Origin: Hevea brasiliensis
Taxonomy: Eukaryota; Streptophyta; Magnoliopsida; Malpighiales; Euphorbiaceae
Direction of reading: 5' to 3'
Length of the DNA stretch: 64,000 bases
Assembly (NCBI RefSeq): GCF_030052815.1
Contig: NC_079507.1
Span: forward strand, 53,269,571 to 53,333,570
Shown: in pieces, positions 20,615 to 30,946 of the stretch
Position numbering within the stretch: position 1 is the stretch's first letter
Layout: each line of letters starts with the position of its first letter
Notes under the pieces: generated by a model
Told to the model about the DNA's origin: nothing
Database searches by the model: none
The model's input: only the letters and a program-made list of their open reading frames with translations
Translations under genes and position numbers: made by a program

Positions 20615-23240
20615 TGTAATACCCCAAAAATTTTAAATTTTATTATTTTATGAGCATTTTGGTATTTTAATTTTATTTAAATTTTAGGAATTTTTTTGAG
20701 ATTTTTTGGATTTTAAAAATCGGGTTCGATTTTCCGAAAATATAAACTTTGATGATTTTTAAAAATTAATTTAAAGACCACGTGGCAAAACTAAAAATAT
20801 ATTTGGAGTCTATGAATTTTTCTGAGTTTTCTGGAATTTTTTTCAGAATTTTTGGACCTCGTTTTCGGTCCCGAGGCAGAGTAAAAATTCAAAATTTTGT
20901 ATCCTGAATCGGACCGACCGAATCGAACCGGACCGGATCAGACCGGTCGAATCGGACCGGCCTTCTCTTTTTCTTCCTTCTTCATCCCCCGCGCGTCGAC
21001 TTCCTCCCCTTCTCTCTCTCTTTTCTCTCTCCTCCCTCCTCCCCTTGCCGCGCCGCCACCTCCCCTGCCTCCCCAGCTCACCGGCGCCTCCCGGTATCCC
21101 GGTAGGCCGTGCGCCGCCCCAAGCGGCCGAGCGCGCCCTCCCTTCTTGCGCGACTTTTCGACTTCCGGCCAAAATCCGGCCCGATCCGCCTGTCGGACCG
21201 GGTCTTGTGTCTAAAATCATCTACTCGACGAGAGCTTTCCATAGACACCAAGAACACCGAAATCCATAGAGCGGTTTGTCCGATTTTTGCTCGAGAAGTT
21301 TTTAGCCCATTTCGACTTTTGGGCTAGATTTCTCGCAAACCGTGAACCCCACGAGAAAATCGAGAGTACCAGAGCGCTCCACTCGTCGAGAGCTTCGCGG
21401 GGATATAAATTTCAAAATTTTCCGACACTGTTTTTCGGTGGGTCCCACGGAACTTCGCAGTGTTTTTCCGAGCATTTAATGTGCTTAGAAAATTCTGAAA
21501 AATTTATGTACTAACCCCCGTGTTATGGGCTTCGTGTAGGTATCTTAAATTCGCGGAAATTCGACAGTTGTCAAGATGCGTGAATTCCGGCGAACAGAAC
21601 TACTGGAAAAGTCTCCGAATTAGATCGAGGTTTTGGCTATCCCCCCATTGTCAAACATCCCGAGCGCGTTCCCGAAGTCGGAATCGGCAAAGGTAAACCC
21701 GAACCTTGCTTTTTCGTAATTTTCTAGTGCTTAAATAGGATTAAAAATCCATAAAATATTCGTGGTAGCTTAGAAAATTATGATTCTTTTTGCAATAGCT
21801 TAGTAATATTGCTAAGGACCGCGGGGCAAAGTTTTAGAATTTTTAGAGCTTATTTGGGCAGTTTTTGCAAAAATGGTCAATTATAAGGACTAAATTGAAA
21901 TTTTACATATTGTGATGGATGATTGAATTGATGGGCCCAGGAAGGGCTGTGTGATGTGATTGAGTTGTGGACATATGGATTGTGAATATAGAAGTGTGTT
22001 TTGAGCCCTTTTGCAGGTTGGGTAGGTCCTAGGTATAGGGGAGACTCTGCCGGATTTTTGGCACGATTTAGGACATATTTGGTTTTTTCTTGTTTTTGTA
22101 TTGAGTCAAATTTATTAAATGATTGTAATAAAATTGTCAGGTGAGCCGGGACAGCCTTCTTCCTCTGCCCAGCCGCCTCAGTGACCACCTTCAAGTCTGT
22201 GAGTAAAATATTAATTTTAATTGTAATTTCGATATTATTATATGTTCAAGCATGCCCATGCATCACTTATATGCATATATTTATGTAGTTAAACTCTAGG
22301 CACGATTTATGTTGCATTCATAACTGTTAGCGTGCCATGGATGTTGTTGTGGTAATTTGGAGCAGTGTGCGTGCGTTGGCGTGCGTGTGATGTGGTGTGG
22401 ACTATGGATAGGACGGGTAGACACGGCTTGAGATCTTCGCTGGGACCCGGTCCTTCGGGGTAGACACGGCTTGAGTTCTTGGCTGGGACCCCGATTTGGT
22501 TGTTAAGTGGAAGTCCGAGCTGAGTTCTTCGCTGGCACCAGGTTGGATTTAAGAGAGTTGTATAGGGGATCAGCTCCCATATAAGATTGATGTTACAGGG
22601 TGCGTGAGTGCTCCAAATTACCTTTTTGCTGTTATGATGTGAAAATATTGTTGCTGTTGCATTTCACTCCACAGGTTGCATTAGTTCTAGATAGTTATAG
22701 AGATTATGGTTAAAATTGATATTTTACTCTCTGAGTCGAACGCTCACTCCTGTTCAATATTTTTCCAGGCCACAGGAGGATATTTTTGAGGTTAACCTAC
22801 TTTTCTCCCTCGTAGGTCATTTATTTATGTTTGTGTAATTCTATAAACTCCTAGAATTTTCGCATGTGTTAGAATGTTTATTTGAGTTGGGCCTGTAAAC
22901 TAAATTATTATTTTGGACCTGTAAACTTAATATTCTATGCATGTTTAATGGATTGGATGAAGGAGCTGAGCTCTCATTTATTTTTATGTTGATGAGTATG
23001 TGGAGGGTGAGCTGAGCTCCCCAATTGAGTATTGACTGTGTTTACAGGTCGGGTGAGTCAAAAACTCCCCGTTGGTAGGTCCATTTTATGGCCGGACTCT
23101 GTCCGGTTGGTTTCTTGAAATTGGGCCCAAATGGGCCTTAGAGTTTGGCTAATGAATAGTTAAGGCTTACTACGGGCCTCGGGGGCTTTAGGCTGGCCCA
23201 GGTTCTAGTGTCGGTCCGGCCCATAGGTTGGGTCGTGACA
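20615..23240 (+). repeat. 3' LTR of the gypsy element, full length
   Basis: 2626 bp. After an AT-rich first 295 bp comes a GC-rich stretch with GGACCGG/GAATCGG repeats and a pyrimidine tract (20909-21220). Next come AT-richer sequence and, at 22414-22540, three degenerate copies of a unit around GTAGACACGGCTTGAG and TTCTTCGCTGGGACC. It ends GGGTCGTGACA. The first 295 bp and last 122 bp match the 5' LTR. Small open frames inside (for example in 20843-21327) are compositional and not called as genes. Confidence 0.9.
22414..22540 (+). repeat. degenerate direct repeats inside the gypsy LTR
   Basis: Three imperfect units of about 40-45 bp share GGCTTGAG or GAGCTGAG plus TTCTTCGCTGGGACC, with starts near 22415, 22458 and 22507. 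The deleted 5' LTR lacks them. Likely an LTR regulatory or structural repeat; role unknown. Confidence 0.6.
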
Positions 23241-23344
23241 GAATTGCCCATATTCTCTTGAATTAAAATTGCTAGAAATTGTTTCTAGTGTCCTATATAC
23301 ATCTACAACCTCTCTAAAGGCAAATCCCTAATTTCTAATTGGTT

Positions 23345-23418
23345 GGCAAGACTTGAGAAGCTGGTTTAGGGGCTGACCATTGGCAAGACTTGAGAAGCTG
23401 GTTTAGGGGCTGACCATT
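23345..23418 (+). repeat. 37-bp tandem duplication in the copia solo LTR
   Basis: Two perfect copies start at 23345 and 23382, each beginning GGCAAGACTTGAGAAGC and ending GGGGCTGACCATT. A local slippage event within the LTR's U5-side sequence. Confidence 0.9.
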
Positions 23419-23741
23419 GGTGATCTTGGTGTGGACAAGCTAGAGGGACAACATTTGGGGTTCTAGGTGCTTCACAAAGGTACCAATCACATCTACAGTG
23501 CATCAAAAGGTTAGTGCACATATTCTTGTATCAATCTAGGGTTCTAATGAATTAATTTGTTAATTCTAAAATCTTAAATGGCAAATGTAGATCCTAATAC
23601 ATATTAAAAGTGTTTTAATATGTAATTGAACATTGAAATCAATTAGGTACGTAATGAATCTTGCATGATGCATGAGACTCTAGAAGAAAATTTTTGAATT
23701 CAATGTTCTAATCTAATAATTTTCATGCTTCCGCTCCTACA

Positions 23742-26604
23742 TGAAGTTGAAGTCTGAAAGGCTTTATTGTGGTTGTTGTGCAGACCCTGGATCTATTAGA
23801 CCTTTGCGAACAAGCGGGCTCCCCAGCTTAAGCAAATTGCTTGCTGAATATGCAAACGTAGTTGGCTTTGCGGTGAATGTTAGCTGCCTGCTTTTCACAG
23901 ATTTTTCATAAAGTGTAAGCTTGGGGTTTAAGTCTGTTGGGTGAAATCTTATTGAGAAAAGTAGGAATGGCATGTGAGCCAGCCGAATAAACACATTTGT
24001 GTGTTGTGAAGCCTTGGTGGCTTATATTTATAGCACCTATTATTTTATTGACAGACTTACGAGATGTAAAAGAGAATGAATGATCGGCTGTGTAATGATC
24101 AAATCCTCAGAAGAGGAAGGCCTTTGATGTGTCTATTTTATGCATGTCAACTGAGAGTGTGACACGTGTGTTATGTTGAGCATCCATTGGAGTTCTAATC
24201 TAATTTTTTTTTTAAAATTCTAATTTTACAAGTTGGCGGAATCCTTCTTGGGTTGCTATATTGTTGCCCCTTGGAAAAGCACAGAACAGGATAGGGCTGC
24301 TTGCAAGTGGGAATCACACCTCCATTTCTTGGTAGGCATCTATGCGAGCAAATGAATGTTATGGTTATGAATTTATGTGCATTATTTATTTTGTGGTGTG
24401 AGATATTAATAATGTTGTTCTGCTGCCATAAATGTGTGGATCATATACTCTGGTTATGAATTAAACCCTAAGCCCTCAATACTGCAGATTTTACTCTTGG
24501 TAATAGACTTGATAGGAAGGACAATAAAGTAAAATACTTAATGACTATTAAAAAACAAAACCCATAATTTGATGCCTGTTGTGGAAGAATTAAAATGGTT
24601 CATTGGAGAGAATCCTTCAAACTCTGGAATGAATTTAGCTGCCGTTTCATTGATTTCAACTAGTTTTTAGATACAAAATTATAAGAAAAAAAAATCAATA
24701 AAAATTCTTTGAAATATAAATACTTCAATCCATAAATAGAAAACATAATTTCTTTGAAAATAAAAGTATAACAATCCACAATTCTACAATCCACAAAAAT
24801 TGGTTTATTTACATTGCATTCACCTCTTTTTTTCTTGAATCAACGCATCTATGATCGAATCAACATCAAATTAACTGACAATGTTTTTCTCGATACAAGT
24901 AATAATCATTTTTCTATCTTATTTAACAACTTATATTTTTCACAAATTTCATGGCAGAAAATACACACACAGTACTATTACAGTGGAGGTAAAGTCAACG
25001 TTAGCCGAATCCATACATAATACATAAAAATACTTAATTTTTGTGATAAATTTCCACTGTACATTGAATAGTTCCAATTTCAGGTAATTTGGTAAATTTC
25101 TTTTACATTAAGGGCAATAAGTTTATCTTTTTTTGGAAACTTTTATTGTTACTTCTTCAATTTAGGTTGAACGTGTGTCTGCGCTTTGAAAGTCTATGTG
25201 CACTTCGGATAAGCGTTTTTTTTCTCCTCGTTTCGGCGTCGGTTTCCCCAATTTGCTTCCAACACGCTAACTATCCAAAACAACGCCGTTTTTCTTATTT
25301 GTTCGCCGTTTTCATTTGCGTTTTCCTCCTCTCAGTAGTTCCTTCGAGCAATGTTCTTTCGTTTGTAGAGTATTTCTTCAATCAGTGACGAGATTTTGAG
25401 CTGTTAGCTTCCTTGGATGTTTTGCCTGCTCAAATAAATTTATTTATGTTTGATTTGACAGTGAATCAGGAGAGTGCTTGGAAAGGACAATAATGATTAG
25501 AGTGAGCTTCTTTTGCACGATATGGAGCATTGGAACTGATTTGACAATTGGTATGGTTGTCCCTCCCCTCCTTCTTCTTCTCCTTCGTTATTTATGGTTG
25601 TCCACGAAAGCTGACGAGCTTCAATGTTTCACTTACTATTCTCGGCTTTTCTCCCTCAAAATATAAAATCATTTCTCATCTCTCTACGGATTGAAGGGTT
25701 TTCTATTCTGGAATCATTTTTCTTCTCTATTTTTCCATGATCTCATCACGTGTTATTGCGAAATTTAACTATCTGGGTTTTGGAGAGTTATGAATTTTCT
25801 TTTCTTTTCTGTTGCTTTATATTATTTGGTAATTATTTATGTGAATACCCACCAAATGGGTCTTGGGTTTTACTGTTTGATTATGGATCTCTTAGGTGAC
25901 TTTTTGCATTTTATTTGGATCTCGTTAGACTAGATCAGGGTTTGTCATTTGATGATATCTATGTGTGTTACGATGTTAACTTATTTGTGCACATACTATA
26001 CTACTGATGCATCTGATAAATGGTTTCTCAAAAAGAGATACAAGTTGTGTAAGTCTGTACTCTTAGATTGAGCTGTTTTGATTTAATGTACTTATGCTAT
26101 TCTATGTTTAGTTACTCAATTTTGCAAAAAACTAAATACAAATGCAATTTTTTACTGTCCTAGGCTAATTTACAAGCTCAATTTTTGGGAAAAGTAGAGT
26201 AATTATGAGATCAAAACACTCATGTAACAGGTTTTCAAATGAAATATTATATTTTTTTATTTAAAAATATGCCCTTGAATCCTCTCATTATCTCATTCAA
26301 TATCCATGCAAATGCAATCAAATGTTCCCGATCCTAAAGCATCTAATCAACTGAGGAATGCAGTAAAGAATTTGACATCAAAAAGGTGCAAGCGTGATTG
26401 CATAGGCATTCCAATAAAAAACTAAAAATTATGGTCTTAGGCTATGACTGTGGCATTGATTGTTGTAGTTCTAATTGTTGCTTTGAAGGATAAACAGTTT
26501 GTGGCTGTACAATATCATTTGTGGCCTTCATGGAGATAGAGTTAATTCATTGTGGGTGCTACAATGGTGAGTTTGGTTGCTCTACTTAAGGTAAAGGTGG
26601 TTGT
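23742..26604 (+). repeat. segmental duplication III, left copy
   Basis: It continues duplication II after the nested retroelements and is colinear with 61037-63857. It begins with the DCD-gene terminal exon (23784-23831) and its 3' flank. At 25300-25700 there is sequence that looks like a gene's promoter or leader (AACGCCGTTTTT, a C/T-rich stretch, then CAGTGACGAGATTTTGAGC). No credible protein follows, only intron-like T-rich DNA with small open frames. Relative to the right copy it has a 25-bp insertion near 25425-25450 and lacks a tandem duplication present near 62525-62570. Confidence 0.75.
23784..23831 (+). pseudogene. orphan terminal exon of a DCD-domain N-rich protein gene (U2)
   Basis: After a good acceptor (TTGTGCAG) the frame TLDLLDLCEQAGSPA ends in TAA. 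Its penultimate exon remnant lies 10 kb upstream (near 13447-13473), separated by the inserted retroelements. No DCD exons precede it, so it is a gene fragment even without the insertion. Confidence 0.75.
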
Positions 26605-27192
26605 TGGCTTTTGATGGGTTAAAGTGAAATTTTAATCTGAACTTGGTGTAGTTTCATGTATGGAGGACATCCAAAGAAGGGGTTTGACTAACAAAATTGC
26701 TTAATTCGAATTGGTTGGAGTTTGGGCTTCTGGGTTATTGTTAGCTCAATTGAGGTTTTAAGGAGTCTTTTCATTAAAGTTTGCTTTCAGTTGTTTGTTT
26801 GGTTGCTCAGATAACTCAGAGAAGGAAGAAAAAAAAAAGGGCAAGGTGTTGGTTCTAATTTGAGGCTCAGTTAAAAGCCATAACAAAAAAAAGTGAGAAG
26901 GCATACGCCTGTAGATTTGTCATTCAATGGAGATGTTTTGGAGTCATTGATTGTGGAAATTTCGAAGTAGTAACATGCGTAGATTATAGAGGTCATAACA
27001 TATCTCATTAAACCATGATATGAAGACAAAGTGAATGGTTCTTTTCAAGCATAGCTTATAGTTAACCTTTCTTCTTCTTGTTTTTATCTGCCTCTATTTT
27101 AGATATTTTGATATCTAGCTGTTATATATATGGTTTGAATGTTTCTGAACATACTTTTATTCTTTTGTGATTCAATCTTTGTCTATGATCTT

Positions 27193-27244
<52 letters not shown>

Positions 27245-27284
27245 ATTTTACATTTTTAATCCATCAAATAAAATTATTATAAAA
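26605..27284. other. intergenic, no feature recognised
   Basis: T-rich unique-looking DNA ending in a CT microsatellite (27196-27239). I see no gene, exon or mobile-element end. Confidence 0.5.
27196..27239 (+). repeat. (CT)22 microsatellite
   Basis: Uninterrupted CT dinucleotide run just before a junction to duplicated DNA (27285). Similar runs in the other orientation mark the GA array at 7203. Confidence 0.95.
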
Positions 27285-29510
27285 ATTCTAATTTTACAAG
27301 TTGGGGGAATCCTGCTTGGGTTGTTATATTGTTGCCTCTTAGAAAAGCACAGAACAGGATAGGGCTGCTTGCAAGTGAGAATCACACCCTCCATTTCTTG
27401 GTAGGCATTTCTGCTGGCAAATGAATGGCATGGGTATGAATTTATTAGGCAATATTTATTTTTTGGAGCAAGTTATTGATAAAAGTTGTTCTGCTGCCAC
27501 GAATGTGTACATTGGTGCGGATGATATATGTGCTTAACAAATGTTTCAAAATAGGATGCTGTGGTAGTTGGTTTAGACTTGACAGGAAGGACAATAAAGT
27601 AAAATACATATTGCCCATGGAAAAAAAAATATTTGATTCCATGTTGATTTATTTCTGTTGGTTACTTTCCTTCCTGCACTCCATTGTATTGCACGCCCTA
27701 AACTTGTGTCAAACTCACGGCAGATATGTTTATTAGTGTTTGGGCCTTGGTGTTTGCGACCTAGTGTGGAAGAATTATAATGGTCTAGAATGAATTTAGC
27801 TGCCATTTCATTGATTTCAATTAGCTTTTAGATACAAATTTATACAAAAAAAAAAATAAATCAACAAAAATTCTTTGAAATTTAATTCACTTCAATCCAC
27901 AAATAGAAAACACAACTTCGCATGAGAGCACAACTTCTTTGAAAACAAAAGTATGATAATCCACAATTCTATAACTGAATCAACGTCAAATTAACTAACA
28001 ATGTCTTTCTCAATACAATTTTCATGGTGGAAAACACACACACACTATTGTTGCAGTGGAGGCAAAGTCAACAGTAGCCAAATCAATCTATGAAAAAGTT
28101 GCAATTGAACTTTCAAATATTTATTTTCAAGCATGTAAATATTTTCAATATCAAATGACAAACAACACCCATCCATAGGATCTAAAGATGGACTAACAAC
28201 AAATAAGTACACTGCATCATCTCTAAATCGACTGTTTATTTCTTATATTCATAGTACTAACATTTTTAACCATGAAAACAGAGAAGGTTCCATTAAGGAG
28301 GCATCACATATACATTGGTGGAGTAATGATTACATTGAAAAAAAAAAAATTGAAAGTTCCATTAAGGAGGCATTGCATGTCTTTATGAAAAGATGAATGT
28401 GAGAAACAGGCCAGCAATTGGTTATAGCAGAATTACGTGAGACTGCCATGGTTAGGAGATAGTGGTTACGGTCCCTTTGTTCATCACTTGGTTTACATTT
28501 TTGCGAGGGCAAAATTTAACAACCAAGCTTAGTTGAAGGTGGAGGGTGGCATGGGCTTTTATTTTTGGCAGTAGATAGCCAGAAATTTTAGTGAATATGT
28601 TTTTTTTATCGTTTGATCAATTTTAGTCAATAAAATTCAGTCTTTAGCTTTCTATTCTTGGCTTCCATTTTTCCACAAAATTAACGGGTAATAACAACGC
28701 TGTCTTCTTGCAGTATAAAATTCTCAAGCATATCCTAAATTGAAAAATGATTGAATATTTATATGATACTGAAGAACTATTTATTGACTATAGGAACATT
28801 CTCTATAGGAAAAGGTGCAACAGAAACCCATTACATGCTGCAAAAACTTATAGATCTCTAATAAACTGAATAAATTTAACTGATTTGTTACATAATTCTT
28901 CATTACAAAAAAGCAACCAACCGATAAATTCAGCAACTTGGTCGAAGATGCTTGGAGAAAGTGATGACACTTCTCAACTCATTTCATTGGAGGATGTTTA
29001 GAGTAAGCCTTCACATGTTAGAAAATTTCTTGGTAATAACTCTGAACCATGGTAAATCCTTGTGTCTCTCACACAACAAGAAAGCCCTATGTCCACAATG
29101 AATGGAGAATTTCAGAAAGAGTTTCATTTCATATGATATTAGCAGCAAGTATAATTGACAAGGTAAATAGCTCAATCTCCTTAGTCTTACAGAAATTGAA
29201 GTTGCTATGCTTGTAAGTTGCAATATTTGTATATTTTTATATGTATAATTGATGAGGCAAATAGTTTTATCATTATTAATTAATTTTTTTCTTAGTTAAA
29301 TATTTTTACTTAAATCTACACAACGATCACAAAACTACATACGAAGCCCTCACAACAGTGAGACTTTTCATTTTTTATTAAATTCAATTCAAAATTACAG
29401 AGTAATTGCACAACCATACAAAAACACCATCACAACAAACATGAAGCTAAACTCATACTCAGTCATGTAGACGTGCATACCCTATCCTGCATATAATTTG
29501 AGAAAATAAT
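27285..29510 (+). repeat. duplicated 3' flank of a receptor-like protein gene, without the gene
   Basis: From ATTCTAATTTTACAAGTTGG (27285) onward it follows 43090-44620, the DNA just downstream of the intact receptor-like gene, with indels. The match is close at 28690-29498 (TCAGCAACTTGGT-GAAGATG; AGAAAGAGTTTCATTTC; TAGACGTGCATA). It breaks where the receptor's stop codon should follow, and copia sequence takes over instead. It is an orphan receptor flank; no coding exon is present. Confidence 0.7.
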
Positions 29511-29987
29511 TGTTGGAAAATATATATATATTTTTTTTTGAGAAAACTATTAAAATCGTTACTGTGGAGTTAGGTCACCATCTCAAGGTGACATTTAAGT
29601 CTCACTGCCACCCAAGAAGGAAGATCCCTTGTCGGCGACCTTACCCAGAAAATCCGATCACCAGAAAACCGGCAAGTGAGGCTCATGCGCCGGTACAAGC
29701 TCTTGCCGCCGTCCCACTCGCCGGCATGTGGAGGCGCGTCTGACGTCCTCAGCCGCTCTGATTGCTCTCACCGGTGTCGTCTTGGGTGTATACTGCATCC
29801 CTGTTAGTTGTTTTGCCATATGGTGCCTTTATGGAGGTGATTTGTCTTGGTCCACCTACTGTTGGGTATGTTTCTGGCTTCTGTTACGCTGAACTGCTTT
29901 AAAATTGTGTCTTGTGGTGTGTTTGCTCTGTGTTTATTGGTTTGGGAAAGGAAATTTTTGTGATTTGCTGCTGTGAAATTTTTTTTA

Positions 29988-30946
29988 ATGGCAGAAAGTA
30001 AAAGTGTAATAATTAATGTGATTCCTGTGATGACTAAAATCACGGAACACAAACTTAATGGTTCTAATTATCTGGATTGGAGTAAGACGGTTCGGGTTTA
30101 TTTGCGGAGTATCGATAAGGATGATCATCGCACCTAAGATCCACCTACTGATGATACAAAGCAAACTTGGATGAGGGAGGATGCTTGTTTATTCTTGCAA
30201 ATTCGAAATTTCATTAACAGTGAGGTAATTAGCTTAATTAATCATTGTGAGTTTGTTAAAGAATTGATGAATTATTTAGAATTCTTATATCCGGGTAAAG
30301 GAAATATCTCTCGTATTTGTGAGGTATGTAAGGCATTTTATCGTGCAGAGAAACAAGATAGGTTCTCACAGCCTATTTTATGGATTTGAAAAGGATCTAT
30401 GAGGAACTTAATGTCTTAATGCTGTTTAGTCCTGATGTGAAAGTTCAGCAAACTCAACGAGAACAAATGGCTTTCATGAGTTTTTTAGCAGGTCTTCCCT
30501 CAGAGTTTGAGACTGCTAAATCTCAAATTTTTTCTGGTTCTGAAATTTCATCTCTGCATGATGCTTTCTCAAGAGTACTTCGTACTGAAGCTCTCCAATT
30601 CTCCCAATATGTTAATAGTGCTCTTGTTAGTCGTATTGACAGTGATAGGCAAAGTCATAAAGGAGGTTGTAAAGGAGGCTATAGTGATAATAGGGGTAAC
30701 CAGAGCAGTGGGGAGGTTGCCCCTAATCGTGACTTAAGAGGAATTGAATGTTACTATTGCCATGAGCTAGGTCATACAAAAAGGTATTGTTTGAAACTTC
30801 AGAATAACAACCCACGATCTCAGATGGCCAATATAGTAGTTGATGACTCTTCAGTAGCTCCTTTTGAGAAAGCAGTTTTAGTATCCGCGGAAGAATATGC
30901 ACGGTTCTCACAGTATCAGGCCTCTCTAAAGTCCTTTAATTCCTAG
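29988..30946 (+). pseudogene. gag of the copia element
   Basis: It begins MAESKSVIINVIP with the copia gag signature KLNGSNYLDWSKTVRVYL (about 30050-30105). One in-frame TAA (30135-30137) and a frame change near 30380 interrupt it. The second half (FLAGLPSEFETAKSQI) leads to a CCHC knuckle, C-Y-Y-C-H-E-L-G-H-T-K-R-Y-C, near 30750-30791, and ends at 30946. Nucleocapsid protein; non-functional here. Confidence 0.85.

Larger units (their letters stand above)
15189..23240 (+). mobile_element. decayed Ty3/gypsy chromovirus (Tekay-like)
   Basis: An 8.05-kb element with 5-bp target duplication GAATT (15184-15188 and 23241-23245), LTRs beginning TGTAA-ACCCC and ending CGTGACA, an initiator-Met tRNA primer site, gag, and pol in the order protease, RT, RNase H, integrase. 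Remnants of a C-terminal chromodomain-like motif (MVKVLWR near 20460-20480) follow. That gene order defines Ty3/gypsy; the chromodomain and LTR start suggest the Tekay/Del branch. Every reading frame has stops or shifts, and the 5' LTR has lost most of its length, so it cannot be autonomous. Confidence 0.9.
13538..23741 (+). mobile_element. Ty1/copia solo LTR (Angela/SIRE-like), split by a gypsy element
   Basis: The start TGTTAGTAGTATGCCCTAGAGC and the end CTTCCGCTCCTACA are typical of Angela/SIRE-type copia LTRs. The flanks carry the 5-bp duplication TGAAG (13533-13537 and 23742-23746). The uninterrupted site ATGAATGAAGTTGAAG is preserved in the sister blocks at 57609 and 61028. Removing the internal gypsy element (15189-23240) and one GAATT leaves an LTR of about 2.1 kb with no internal region, so it is a solo LTR formed by LTR-LTR recombination. 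It sits in what was the last intron of a duplicated DCD-gene fragment. Confidence 0.85.

Noticed and set aside
20843..21514. Several overlapping open frames on both strands in the gypsy LTR
   Set aside because: They follow GC-rich, repeat-like composition inside an LTR and show no domain; the 5' LTR lacks the whole segment.
29511..29560. TGTTGG at 29511 as the start of a copia 5' LTR
   Set aside because: It does not match the 3' LTR (40105-40370) beyond four bases, and no tRNA primer site follows.
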